Source: Megalobrama amblycephala
Lineage: Eukaryota; Chordata; Actinopteri; Cypriniformes; Xenocyprididae
Direction: 5' to 3'
Length of the DNA: 64,000 nt
Assembly: GCF_018812025.1 (NCBI RefSeq)
Contig: NC_063054.1
Location: forward strand, 33,342,065-33,406,064
Shown: positions 28,801 to 43,200 of the stretch, piece by piece
Position numbering within the stretch: position 1 is the first letter of the stretch
Layout: each line of letters begins with the position of its first letter
The notes under the pieces: generated by a model
What the model was told of the DNA's origin: nothing
The model's database searches: none
The model's input: the letters and a program-made list of their open reading frames with translations, nothing else
Program-made: the position numbers and the translations under genes

Positions 28801-31800
28801 TATGTGGTTAATGGCTCTTGCTTAATCAAATTACAATCTGCTCATCCAACTTTGAATGTCTGTAAATATCATTTCACACAACAATTAGCTTAATAACGAT
28901 ATCAGTGTGTGTGGCAAAGAAAACCTGTGGCCCAGAGGGGCTTTCTCCGGGGCTGATTTACGTGATAAAGGATGCCGATGTCAGTAGGAAAGGTAATAAA
29001 TGGCAAACATTTGTATTAAAAACAAACTTGTGCGTATCTCCGGTGTAAAAATGCTTTCTAATGTATTCTCACTGACATAATTACAAATATATCACAACCA
29101 TTGTGGACGACCGTGAAATACCCTGAAAGAGCATTTGTTAATACCTCGAAACCACAACAGATGGTTCATCTTGAGAGTGAAGCATAAAACAACACATACA
29201 CTTCTAAGAAAATCTGTCCGTATAGTAAAACTCTGAATCAATGCCAAGCTCTGTTTCTCTCACTCTGCAATGTCAAGTCCTACAAAATTTGTATTTCAAA
29301 TAAATGCTGTTCTTTTGAACATTCTATTCATCAAAGAATTTAAAAAAAGGATAACGGTTTCCAGTTTATATCTCACAATTCTGACTTTTTTGTCTAGCAA
29401 ATCCAAGTTTATATCACAATTCTAAGAAGGAAAAAGAGAATTATGAGATATACTTGTTATTCAGTCTTTTTTTCTCAGAATTTTGAGTTTATATCCCACA
29501 ATTCTGACTTTTTTCCCCTCAAAATTGTGATATAAACTCACAATTGTGAGTTACAAAGTTCGAACTGGGAAATATGAACACAAATGCGAGAAAAAAAGGT
29601 CAGAATTGTGAGATAAAAATGTTATAGGCTATGTTTAAAATTTATCTATGTAAAATGTTATAGGTTTAAATATTATTTCATGTTGTAACTGCTATGTATG
29701 CATGTCCTCTATGAACTGCATATGTAAATATGATGCAGACTTACTGTTTACATCAAATTCATGCTTTAATAGTAGACTAATCAGTGCAGGTTTCATCAGT
29801 CCAGTCTGTGACTTGCAACATAAACATCTCCGTTTATCTTCAAAGCGCGTCTTCAATGACAGTATTCTATAAAAATGAAGACTATAATGATTCTGACATC
29901 CAAAGGCACAACGAAACATTTTTCTCTTATTCTGTGGATTCTGCCCATTTTCCTCCACTTGCTACTGCTATTTTTCTGCAACTGCTATGCGCATGCAGCT
30001 GCAAGTGACGTAATTTTGACGTCTGCTCCAAATTGGTCGATTTTATTGTAAATAAATACACTGGATAAATGACTTACAATGAAAGTGTTAAGATCTGGAC
30101 AATCTGGCCCCTGAAGTTCCTGAACCCTGCTGTACACCAACAGCATGTCAACAAAACATCTGCTCTTCCTGCTGTCATTGTATTAGCTCAGTAAGTTCAT
30201 CTCTGAACTATAACACTCATGTGCTGAGGCTCAGGTGTGTGTTGGGGAAAAACAAAGTCATCTTTATTCCCTGACCGCTAACTGTATGTATGTGTGATGT
30301 TAATGTGCTGGAGCAGAGCTGTCAGGGGGTCTGCCTGTGACATTTTCATTTACACTAACTCAAGTCTGTGCCTCCAGCAGACCACAGGAGCAGTGCCTGG
30401 AGAACACAACGGTCCGGTTTTCCTCGTGCTCATGCTCTCAGACTGACACATTCTCACTCTCTCGCACTCTCGACTTAGGGTAGACTCTTTTTAACTGGGC
30501 CACCTAGCAACCATCGAGAACAACTTAGCAATGCCCTGAAAATGGAATTTGCATGGGCCGGCACCAAAATGCAGTCTTAAAGGGCACCTATTATGCAAAA
30601 TCCACTTTTACATGGTTGTGTTAACAACATGTGTTAACACAACCACCCTACAATGACAAGAAACCGACCACTCTTTTTTTAAATCCCCATTAAACCAAAG
30701 CAGTGTCATAAGACATGCCATTTTGACTGTCAATAACACTGCTCAGGCCCCGCCCACGGCCGCTGACTGACAGCCCTGCATTACCATAGTTCCCACCCTC
30801 AGCGAGTTGTACGCAGTCCACCATTTTCTTCACGCTCGAGCAGCTGTAGCGTCAGCAATGTCTCGTAAGCAATCCCTGTGTTCTGTTGTTGGATGTAAGA
30901 CTAAATATAAGAGTTTTTATTTTCTCCCAACATCTAAGCCACCGAGGACGCAGCTGATTAATTTTATTTTTGAAGGTAATGTGCCCCAAAATCTACCTAA
31001 ATTAGTTTATGTCTGCGCAAATCATTTCACTTCAGACTGCTTTTTGAATAAGAGGCAATACAAGGCAGGCTTTGCTAAAAAGTTGGTACTCAAGGATGGA
31101 TCTGTACCAACTGCTCGTGATCCAGCTTCACCTCCAGAAGAAGTGTCACACTGAATATTTTTTATGATTTTTGAGCAAATTAGCCAGTTCCACAACAAAT
31201 GCGGTTAAAGCTAATGTTGTCTTAGAGACCATTATGCCTGTTGTCTATTTTAAACCTTGTTTATATACTGTTTAACCACACAGTATAAAAGGTGATTATC
31301 TTGAAAAACTGTGTATGTTTTCTGTAAAGACAAGACATTAAAAATGCTATCTTTATTTGCAAAGGCCAGCACATTTATCCACTAACCATTCAGAAATGTC
31401 CAGTTGCATTGTAACTTTCAGTTGTAACGTCTTCCTGAGTCTCTCCATCAGTGTCCGACTTCGTTTTGAACAATTTAAGGCTGAACACCGTTACTGGCAA
31501 TCGTCATTTTGGCTGTGTGAGATTTTCCAGCTTTGTTGTTGTTGTTGTTGAGTATCCGAAGCGCAAGCTGTTAAAGCTTAAATTGGGGGGGGGGGGGGGA
31601 TGAGGGCTCATGGTAGCACTATTCAACCACTCACATTAAATCAGAGAAGAGTTATTTATGTTATGTAACACACACCTTTATATAGTAACCTGTTTCCATC
31701 TCAAACTAAACTAAAACAGGTTAAAACAAGAAATAATGTCACATTATGAGATATAAAGCTGTGAAATATTAAGTTGCGTTGTGGAAAAAAAATCTCAAAA

Positions 31801-34800
31801 ATCTCATTGTGAGGTATACAGTTAATAGCCCCTTTTACATAGTGTTGATCCCAGAATCCCTGTGTGAACAAAAAGCAGGTAAAATGCCGTAAGGGGTGTC
31901 TCATAGTGAAGCTGAAGACATTACACGTCACATCCCGATGTCACGTATCTTTACAAGATCTTTACGGAATGTGTGTGAACGCATGCACAGATTCCAGACT
32001 GGCAGTGTGGATGAACCAAAGTCAAACGATCCCAGGACACATTGTCAGTGTAAAATATTAAGTCATTTTAGGAGAAAAAAAAAAGTCAGAATTTAAAAAA
32101 AAGTTATATATACAATTGTAAAACATTAAGTCATATAATAAGATAATAAATCATTTACATGAGCTAAAAATTATTATGAGAAAGAGACAAAAAGAGGTCA
32201 CTTATTTATTATATATACTAGATATTAGGTCACTTTTGGAGATAAAAAGTCATTTTACGAGAAATAACGTCATAATTGTGAAATATTAAGTTAAATTGTG
32301 AGGACAAAATCATAACTTCATGAGTTAAAAAGTCACTATTAAGAGAAAAAGAGACAAAACTGAGATTTTAGGTCACTTTTGGAGATACAGTTTTAATTAG
32401 AAATAATGTAAATTGTGAAATATTAAATTAAACTGTGAGAGAAAAATGTTATATTGTAAAACATTATGTTTTACAATTCATGAGATAAAAAAACAGTTAT
32501 GAGAATAATACACAAAATAGTGAGATATTAATTGTCACTCTGGGAGATGAAAAGGTCATAATTATGAGAAATAACAATTGTAAAATATTAAGTCACACTA
32601 TGATATATTAAATCAATTCACGCCATTTAAATTTGAATTTACAAAGTTGCAATTGTGAGATTTAAAGTGAAAATTATGCATAGTAAAGTTACCTTTTTAA
32701 TTTTTATAATTTAATTTAATTTAATTTAATTTAATTCTACTCTGCGATGGAAACAGGCTTCTATCCAAAGTGAATTTTAGTTCCTTTGTTTTTTAGTGAA
32801 TGACAGTTCTAATGGAGCAAATGCTGTTAAGTGCCTTGTAATCTTAAAACTATTGTTTTACTAGGACTGTCAATTGATTAAAAGTTGTAATCAAATGAAT
32901 TAAATGGAATTTGATTAAGTAAATGAATTGCAAAGAATCAAATACATGAATATTTGCTTTAAAAAAAAAAATAAAAAAATGAAGATAATTAAAATACATT
33001 CCATTATTGTGCCAGACAAAAGCACTGAATAGTCAGAAACGTCTGCCTTGGAGCCTTGCCGGGGAGCGTTTGATTCCTCTTTCTCTCGTTCTTCATACAC
33101 GCATGTTTATTACTGACTGCAAATGAGCACTGTCAGAAAATACGCCGACCCATGTAAGAGAGCATTAATGGTTATCCATCGACCAAGAGATTCATGGCGT
33201 AGGAGCACTGAGCAGCCCAGGCTTTAATAAATACTGTGTGTCTTGTGAACGCAGGCACTCGTTTAGAGGAACCAGACCCATGGGAGCCATTGGGCCACTT
33301 GCAGAGTTGCCAAACAACCATGCGGATGAAATGATTCGGTACTATTCTACCTTTAATGCATATGAACAAAACAATTTCTAATGCTGTCATAAACTATGAG
33401 AGCTCCCACACCATGCACTAGGTATGTATGAACTTGGTGCTTAATTGTAAAATAAAGAAGCGAATGTGCCTGTAAGATTCAGAATCGATTTATAAAACTC
33501 AAATGTTAATGGCCAAGGGAAGAAACTGATCTCAAGCCAGTAGCCAGGGACAATGAGGTGTGAAGCCGCCGTGCCGATCGCTATCGAGGTAAAACTCAAT
33601 TCTTCACATTGTGGCTTTAGCCAGCTAATCTTACACAGCTCATTAAACCAGGCATGGAAACTGGACTCTCACTGGGAAACAATTAACGATAAGACAAAAA
33701 TGGAGAGAGTGTTTGAGAGAACAGAAAGAGAGATTTCTGTTATGCAGTATGAGCAAAGTGATTCTTGGAAATCCCCACAGAATTCCAGGGAGTCTCTGTT
33801 ACCGACTTCAAACACACTTTTAACACCTGCAGTATGCTAAACGTGTTTGCTATTTCTTATTGAACATAAAAACATTAAAAATAGAAATGTGCATCTGTAA
33901 AGTAAGAGGTAAGTGATTTAGGGCAGTCTTGATATTGCTAACTAAAACTAAAAAAAAAAAACAATTTTGGTAATAGAAATAAAGCTGAAATAAAGTAGAA
34001 ATATTAGATGAAAAACTTTAACTTAAAAAGAATGAAAATTCTGAACTAACTAAAATAAGTTAAAGCAACTTGAAATAACTAGGAATGTCCAAATCATGTT
34101 TTTTTGTGCCCCCGATCCAATCCGAGTCTTTGAATATCTGCTGATACTGAGTCCTGATCCATCCATCCATCCATCCATCCATCCATCCATCCATCCATCA
34201 CTAAATGCTATTCACTGGTGCAATAAAATAAAATAAAATAAAATAAATAAAAACGAAATAAAATAAAATAAAATAAAAATAAAATAAAAATAGACTGACA
34301 AAGCAATGTTTACACCTTATGTTATAATGATTTGAACTAGAAAACATAAACCCATGTTTCTCACGGCACTTTCATGACACATCTGCTTCTGCTGTCATAA
34401 CTAGTGGGATCGGCAGGAGTCTTGGGGGAAGGTTAAGCTTTTTTTTTTTTCTCCCAGCCTTATGATGTCAGGGACATTACTGAGAGTACGTGAGGGCATT
34501 ACAGAAAACTGAACACAACAAAGTCAACCGAGTCCCTGAGACAGACGCGCAGTTTGATTGTAGATGCAAAGAAACAATTCTAATCTCACAAGATACAAAT
34601 ATTCACAGTTTGACCCAAAAAAACGTGTATCTGCGTTTTCTGTGTACTCTCATTTGTTATTCCTGGATGATGTATGACGCACTGTGGCTAGAAACGCTTA
34701 GTGAATGCTTAGCAAAAATAGATTTCTTTCCGACGCCAGCAGAGCAGGGTTTGTTCAACTCCTGAGAGAGATGAACAACACTGATGCCGTTTTCTCTGAG

Positions 34801-37800
34801 TTTGCAGCCTCTCTTTAGCAAAGATCACACTGAATTTGCCCTTTGACCTCTGCTATTGTCTGAGGGACATTAGGCGAGTTTTCACGAAACGATCTAAGCC
34901 CCAGGAGCTTGAGAATTAAAGTGCCCCTATTAAGCTATTTTAAATGTTCCTAATTTTGTTTTGGAGGTCTCCTATAATAGGTTTACATGCATCCAATGTC
35001 AAAATACACATTTTCTCATAATATACATTGCACATAACCTAATTTCTCAAATGATCTGAAAACAGTTCTGGTCTCTCTAAACTACTCCCTTCTGAGAGCC
35101 TTCTCTGCTCTGATTGGTCAGATGGCTCAGTTTGTTGTGATTGGTCTACCGCTTACAGCACGTGTCGGAAACGCCCATTACCATATCTGAATTTCAGCTC
35201 TGGACGCTTCCTCAGCAATTGATACACACTGATACAAACTGTAACAATGGCGTCATTTTCACTGTATCAATTCCGGCGTGGATTCCAAGCAATTCCAAGT
35301 GGATTTGCTTTCACAGCACAGAAATGGCTTTTTCTTGACATGTCAACAACATGAACCAAACTCTTCCAGGCCGCAGCTACAATTACAGTGTTCGCGGGCA
35401 GCCAATGAAAACCATATGTTGGCATTATGCAAATTTGTTACAAACCTAAATTGGCTTGTAACAGGAATTGAGAATGGAATTGCTGACAACTCGTTTCGGC
35501 AGTTCAGAATTTATTATTTTTTTAAGGAGACAATAACTTTAGTTGTTGTGCACTTTGATCTTTAAAACTTTGCAGACCTTTTACATTCACAAACAGCTAT
35601 GTTACACACTGCATGAAAGGTAATATTCGAAAAAGCATAATAGGGGCAAGGCAGTTTAATTAGTATTCCATCCAAAGTTGCGAATTTAACTTGTGTGCAA
35701 AATTAAAATATCGCATAAAACATTTGCAAATAAAGCACCATATCCATCCCATGTGTTCAAGAGAACAAAACTGCCACTTCCTGGGAAACTGGCAGAAAAT
35801 ATATGTAATAAAAATGGAAGTTGCTGCAATCGGGGAAGCCACTGAGGCACTTTTTTCCTCTATAAATGACTTGCGTCTCAGAGGGAATTAAACCAAAATC
35901 ATTTTGATGACAGACTTTGGCCTAGGCATTTCAGAATGACCAAACCAACATTTGAGATGCTGTGCAATGTGATTGGTCCACTGGTTAATCTAGTTTTCCA
36001 ATCACATCCTCTGTTGAGGCAAAGAGTTTTTTGTTACCCATCAAGGGATTTAATCGATAAATTTCCATCATGTATCCACCTCAATTGAGTGCATTTATAG
36101 TATTTATGCACTGCTTGGCGTTTCCATCCAGCGTTATTTTTTTTTTTGCATAAAAATAGGTGGATGGAAACAGCCACACAAAAGCTCACAAAAATTTGAG
36201 CCCAGCTTGTGTTAGAAACTCCCACTATACTTTCTCAAAATTAAAAAAAAACTGAACCATTTAAATAATTCACAAATTTTTCCATTATTGGAAAACTACA
36301 TTTAAAAAAAAATGCCCTTCTGTATTTTATCCTTTAAAAGCCCCAAAAAAGTCGACAAAATGAAATATTACATAAGACCAGCATGTGTCTGAAGACCAAA
36401 GTATCATGACAATCCAGATGAACAGATAAAAATAGAGTGCACTGAAAAACAAATTGGTGTAGAAACAATTTTCGCCCAGAAATTGCTTGTAAATTTCACA
36501 AACCTCAAATAACACATTGAATTAAAAGGGAAATGATGTAGAAAGAATGAAATGGTACTTTTTTTGGTAAAACTTAATTTTCCCCTAGAATTTACATAGG
36601 GAAAAAGCAATTTTGTTGTATTTGGCACTTACTCTAATCATGGGCCATTACAGAGATGCAAGAGTGCTTTGCAGTTTGATTCAGTGTGTATGTGCGTTTC
36701 ATGGACACATTTCCCCCTGAGGCCTGTGTTTAAGACTCAAACTGTACAACCTTTTAGTTGCTTGGCCAACAATCCTGTCAGCGTTTCTTTTGTTTAACTG
36801 TCCTCTTATACATGAGCCAGATGACAAGAAGATTTATAAAGGCCCTTTTTTTTCATAGCAGCCAACTGTTGGCAGAACGCTATTGATTTGTCCTTTCTTG
36901 GAAAGGTATTCGCTTGCTGAACTTACTGTTAGTCACTGTCTCCATTAAGAAACAATAGGACAGTAGCAGACAGTCGGAGAATGATGGGAATACACTGGCA
37001 GAGAAGCTAGGACACAGTCTACAGCAAAAATACTGAAAACTAGCAATATATATATATATTTTTTTTTTATAACTTCAAAAAAAATAAAAATAAAAATGTC
37101 TGCTGTAAAGCAAATGAAGACACTGAAGACTCGAGTAATGACGCTGAAAATTCAGCTTTGCCATCACAGGAATAAATGACATTTTAAAATATATTCAAAT
37201 GGAAAGTAGTTGTTTTAAATTGTAATAACATTTCACACTATTACTGATTTTTTGAAATTTAAAATAAATAAACTTTTGAACAGTAGTATATGTATTAGAG
37301 AGGATGGGGGCATTTGATCGACATGTAAAACAACCAATTAAAACTTTTTGTATGTGACATTTATGGCAAGTAAATCTAAAATTGATGACACCACAATAAC
37401 CGTGTGCAAAAAATATCAAAATAAACTGCTGTGGAGGAAGTTTACCTGTACTCTGCTCTGCTCCAAAGCACGCTCCAGTTCCTGTTTGGCAGCCGCTGTT
37501 TCCTGTTGATGGGTCTGACGCATGTGTTCGATGGCTGATGCGTGGAGATGGTTCAGCTCTGAACGCAGAGATGCTGAGAGAAGAACAAGAGAAAGAGAGA
37601 GACTCGGTGAATGGAAAAACAAGACTATTCCAGGGAGATGAACGGCTGTCTGGAACTGAATTAAACATCATTCATCTCCAACTCTCCCTAAAGCATAAAC
37701 GTCACAGGTTGGAAATGGAAGTGACACTCGTTCCCCCACCTGCAATTTCCTGTCTGCACTTTCTCATTATTGCTGCTTTCCAGTTTCTTCCAATTATACC

Positions 37801-38913
37801 TTATTTCAAAGAGATTGAGCTATAATTAGAGCTGCAGATCTCTTCAGGATTTTATATTGGACATCTAGCTCCAACACTGCTTGGAGTATAAAGCAAATAC
37901 AAATGTGCTTTAAATCAAACAATTATTAACATTACCAATAAAATGCTAGATTACTAACATGACACGGGGCGAATAAGCAAATCGTTTTGATTTATAATGA
38001 ATTCTTGAATCTGCAGTCAATAAGTAATCTAACAAAATGATACAAAACTAAAATATTTACAAAATTATTTTTTATTTTAGTTTTCCCAGCTTCCTGAAAC
38101 CCAATCATGACAGATATATGGCATATATTTGTGGCATATTTTTGTTTGTTTTTGAGCTGATTTCAAGATGAGCACAAATTGAAGCAACTTTAATAAAATT
38201 TTAATACATTTAATTGAATAAATTACATTTTAATTTGAACTTTGAAAATCATGCAATGTTGTCACAGAAAACATTTAACATATTTTTAATTTCCTGAAAT
38301 CTTAGACAAATTAAGTCTCCCAAAATGCATTTTTTTGGGCAACCTGACTCAAATCAGTTTAGTTATTTGTTGTCTGAACAGCAAAAAAGTTAAATAAAAT
38401 AATACTTGTCTTGTGAAAAAGTATTGACATATTGATCCAACCTGATCACATATTGATGCTTAGAAAAGTCTAAACATGCATTTCAGTTTGGATTTTCATA
38501 AGCAGTAGCAAAATATTCAGCTTTTTGCCCTTTTTTTCATTGTGCCAGCTACTCTTTTGCTGACATGTAAGTCATTACTATGGTAACCTATATAGATATT
38601 GAGTCACCTGTCTCTGAAAATAGATCCGATTTCATCACTTGCAAAATGACAGTGCAAACATTCATTTCTACTGCATTCAAACTAGAGTAAATAATAAAAA
38701 AGATTCCGTAGGGTTTTACAGCAGGTGTGTAAATGTGTGTGAATTAGTGGCTGTTCTACCCAGCATGGCCTTGCCCTCGTCCTCCAGTTCGAAGCGAAGA
38801 GTCTGCAGTTCTTGCTCTGACTGCTGTTTCAGAGTCTCGATGTTCTGCCTGTGAGCCTCCCGCAGAGTCTGAAGCTCCATGTGGTGCTGCTGCCGGAGAC
38901 GCTCCTCGAGCTC

Positions 38914-38966
<53 letters not shown>

Positions 38967-40235
38967 TCAGTTCATTAGATCAGTTTAATCATTCCATGCA
39001 CCATTTTTTTTTGTATCAACACAAGTTAGAATAGGAAAAAAATAAGTGCTGTCAAATTGATTAATCATATATATACACTAGGGGTGTGACGAGATCTCGT
39101 GGCACGAGATCTCGCGAGACTAATATGTGACGAGATTTCTCGTCGAGGCGAAAAGTAGTCTCGTGATGTTGCCATGACAGAGTGTTAGAGTGATTAGGAA
39201 AGAATATGCCACCACTTCATTTACATTACGCCTCCACTGTCATTTTGCTTTGTATTTAAATAAAAAACATTTAATTAAGTTGGATAACGGTCGCCGCCGC
39301 TCCATATTTACAGAGTTACGCGCGATCGCTGAAAGTGAAAGTAAACGCGATCGCGCATTCAAACGCGATTTCAATACCCGCATTTTGAAAGCGGCTCCCT
39401 GATAAATGCAAATATCTCTCAATATGAAAGCTATTTTAGGCTGGGCAGTGTAGTTGTAACCATGTCTTAGCTCTGTATCAGAGAAAAATTTGGTCTTATT
39501 TGAATATTGAGAGAGTGTGATTATGGTTGCACTTATTGTAAAGTGTTAGGCTACCATAAAAGATGAATAACAGTTTTCTCTTAATCCTAATAAGCACAAA
39601 CAGTAAGGTTTCATTTGTTAACATTAGTTAATGCACTGTGAACTATCATGAACTAACAATAAATGACTATTTTTATTAACTAACATAAACAAAGATTAAT
39701 AAATACTATAGCACATATATTGCTCATTGTTAGTTGAAGTTGGTTAATACATTAATGTTAATAAATGAGACCTAATTGTATAGTGTTACCATTTTTACTT
39801 ATACTGTTTTTATTTCTATGATCAGTTTGTGGAAAGGAGTTCAGTTAGGAGGTCAAAAGTTGTAGAAGCTCATAAATCATGTACAGTAAGATCTGAGGAG
39901 ACTGAAATCATACAGAAGAGAAGTCAGTCAGTTGAGTGTTAGTGACAAAAAAGTTAGTGACAAAACCTTTTACAGTGCTTGAGTATTGTTGTCTTTTACT
40001 GCATATGATAATTCATACTCAGAAAGTAGAACTGAAATGACATTCATTACAAGATGATTAGTTAAAACATTTCAAATACACGTGCAGAATATTTTTTCTA
40101 GTCATGTATTTCACCATCGAGGATTTCTTAAAAATAGTGTGTAAAAATCTTGTCTCGTCTCGTCTCGTGAACTCAATCTCGAGTCTCGTCTCGTCTCGTG
40201 AGATACCTGTCTCGTCACACCCCTAATATACACAC

Positions 40236-40283
<48 letters not shown>

Positions 40284-43200
40284 GTGTGTGTGTTAGATGC
40301 GATTAATCGCGATCAATCGATTTTGACTGACAGCACTAAAAATTAATACATTTTGTTTTCATCTTTTGCCCTTCCAGGGCAGCTTGAGCATGCAGGGAAA
40401 ATGTTCAAAGGAAATGAGAAATCATTGAGATTTCTTTTGCCAATTTTTATGGTACACACAATAGAAAAAATGAACAATGTAGACAATGTAGAAAAAATAA
40501 TTTTTCACCTTGCCCTTCAGGGCCTCTGAACAAACTGTTTGCAACTGCTCTCTGTACAATTGGCATAAAAATAATTGTAATATATTTGGTAAGCATAAAC
40601 CTTTGGATAGAGGACTAGATGCTTAGAAGTCCCAGTTAAGCAAGAAAAAAACATCACTTGGAAGCAGGTTTGCTCAAACTGAAACCACAAACTCACTGGT
40701 TTAACCAACAAAAACCTAATTCATTAGATTAAACAGTGAGACCAAATGCTCAACCAACAAGACCAGACACAATGATGATTGTAATAAGCTAATGCAAGCT
40801 TTTATTTACATGAGGTAAACATAAAGCTGCTTGCTTTTTTTTTTTGTATATAATACATATTTTAAAACTGTATTGCATGTATTGCTGCCACAATAATGGC
40901 CCATTTTAAATGTTTACATACTTTTTTCTCTTTCTCCTTTTTGCTCTTAACAGCTCCCACTCTCTGAGGATGAGCAGTGATGAAATATTGTTCTTGTAAA
41001 CACCTTCCAGCGTTTCAATAATAAAAGTGTACATCTTTAAAATACATGAAAATTACAGTGAAGCGCAACTGTTACCGTACTGTGCACCCCATTGGTCAAG
41101 AAGGTCAGTGAATTTTGAATTGAGCTACTCTTGTAAACTCAAAGATGTGCATTCGGATGGCAATGAATTTACCACACATCCTTGGCGTTTGTCAAAAATC
41201 AGTAGGTAATTCGGCTGGGGATTTTTACACGGGTGGTGGGAGAAAAACACTGACATTCTGGATTCGGACAGCAATAAAATCACAGACTAGCCCCTGTAAA
41301 TGTTGAAAATAACTCATGTCCCCATAAGAAACAATTACCGTCCAAATGGGGCTTAAGATGGACTTTTCAACAAGGTGAATGAAGAATTGCAACAGGTGCA
41401 CTTGCAAAAATATGCATAACGGACATCACAAGAAAAGCAGCACTCGGCCAGGAACATAGGTATAAATGTATACTATTTTTCAAACAACTGGCATTTACAG
41501 GAATTATTACTCTATCAAAAGGTACTTAAACATCTATGCAAGCTTGTTAAGGATTTTGGATGGCTGCCGTCTTGTGCCTAGCCAAAGGAACGCAAATTAC
41601 AGCACCCTGAATTAGATTAAGAGAATGGAGCAGTTTGAGTGCTGGAGATACACTGACATAATGAAGGGTAATGCAGGGCACCTGCTTCCACTGAAAGACA
41701 CATTGGAGTCAGTGATATCCAGCAGAGTGGGTGCGGATGGGAGAGGAAGTGGGTTAGGGAATGACAGGGGACGCAAATTAGAGCAACAGCTTCAGTAAAC
41801 ACGGACTGCACCAAGCCAGTTGGCAGGACCGTTCTGGAAACCGAGCAGTTTTAATGCTGGGAGATCAAAATAAAACAACTGATTTAATTTTACCCAAATA
41901 TCTATATGTGCTAGTATCTCAGCATTAGCTTAGCTAAATGTTCTAACATCAGCTAGGCAGCAGTCAGAAAGGTAGTTCACCAAGTTTTAGCTAAAATTAC
42001 CCAAAAATATCTAGTGACAATTTAGCTTATACTCATTAAAGGTCCCGTTTTTCGTGTTTTTTTTGAAGCTTTGATTGTGTTTATAGTGTGCAATATAACA
42101 TGTGTTCATGTTTCGCGTGTAAAAAAACACAGTATTTTTCACATAATTTACTTATCTGTATACCGCTGTTTCCACTGCCATAAAAACGGGCTGATGACTT
42201 CCTTGTTCTATGAAGTCCCTCCTTCAGAAATACGTAACGAGTTCTGATTGTGCCAGCGGTTCCTGTGTTGTGATTCGACAGCAGTTTAGCGCATCTTGCC
42301 CGGAAAGGTCACGCCTCTTACCATAACGTGGAGATGCACGCGCTCAGTGTTATTGTAAACATGTCTTTAATTTTACCCTATCAATTTGAGCCGGAATCAG
42401 ACCCGGTGATTGGACTGCGGGATGAAAATAACAGCGTTTCAACGACATGGCGACAAACACACTCTACAAACGCAACTCTTGTGTATTCCTGTGGGCGGAG
42501 GTTAGTCAAAAAACTGTTTTAGTGACGTCATTAAAGAAGGAAGTAGAGGGATGTAGTCCAAACTGGCCGTTCGATGTAGGCGACTTCTGTTAAATAAAAT
42601 ATCTCGCTTGGCATTGCACTTTGATCTTTAAAATTTTACAGATTTTATTTATACTCTAACAACAACATTACACACTAACTAAAGTTTGAAACATGGGATC
42701 ACGAAGAACGGGACCTTTAACTAATGAATCAGTCAAGCTCCATATTGCGTCACGTGTGTTACTGACACATTTTTTGCTAGCTAAATAAATATTATGCAAC
42801 GAACGGCTATAGTGTCAGTTTTCTCCAGTGTGAGCTGACTCAATGCATCCCGATGGCTCTGTAAAACTGAAAAGGTCAGGTCATTTCCGTCATTCAGACA
42901 ACTGTCAGGGACAACACGCACTCATGAGAAAAACATCTACAGAAGGATGCTTTTCATCTGAATGACTACGGCAGTCACACATACATATGCAGAGTTGTGA
43001 TGTTTTTCCACACATCTCTTCCCACTCTAATGTCACACCTCCTCGAGTGCTACGAGAGTGATGCCACATTCCAAATGTGGAAATGAATCTGGAGTGGTAA
43101 AAATTACACTTGCGCTTCTTTTCCTGCCAATAAATCTTGTGCATGAATTAGTGAGTTATTTTGGGATTCAATACACTCACAATCTTCTCGGATGAATGAG

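Larger units (their letters stand above)
27286..37445 (-). other. fam184a intron
   Basis: A 10.2-kb intron. It contains an (AAAT)n run (27761-27789), a hairpin MITE (28169-28442), degenerate minisatellites (29355-29630 and 31720-32610), a THAP-bearing TTAA element (30581-31154 and beyond), a G14 tract, an A-rich repeat (33940-34080), ATCC and AAAAT microsatellites (34155-34300) and a TTAA-type element (34920-35648). I recognise nothing in 28450-29280 or 32900-33900. Confidence 0.8.
39045..40338. mobile_element. hAT-like MITE (AGTGCTGTCAAA family) split by another hAT element
   Basis: The left end AGTGCTGTCAAATTGATTAA and the inverted right end cgattttgactgacagcact flank (TA/TG)n and gattaatcgcg sequence, as in the copy at 7967-8320. 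A 1147-bp hAT element sits inside (39079-40225), so only about 140 bp belong to the outer element. Confidence 0.7.

Noticed and set aside
34155..34198. Possible CRISPR-like spacing in ATCC arrays
   Set aside because: Plain tetranucleotide microsatellite without spacers, in a vertebrate genome.
36034..36628. Short hydrophobic minus-strand frames
   Set aside because: AT-rich intron giving Phe/Ile/Leu-rich frames by composition; no signal of selection or splice context.
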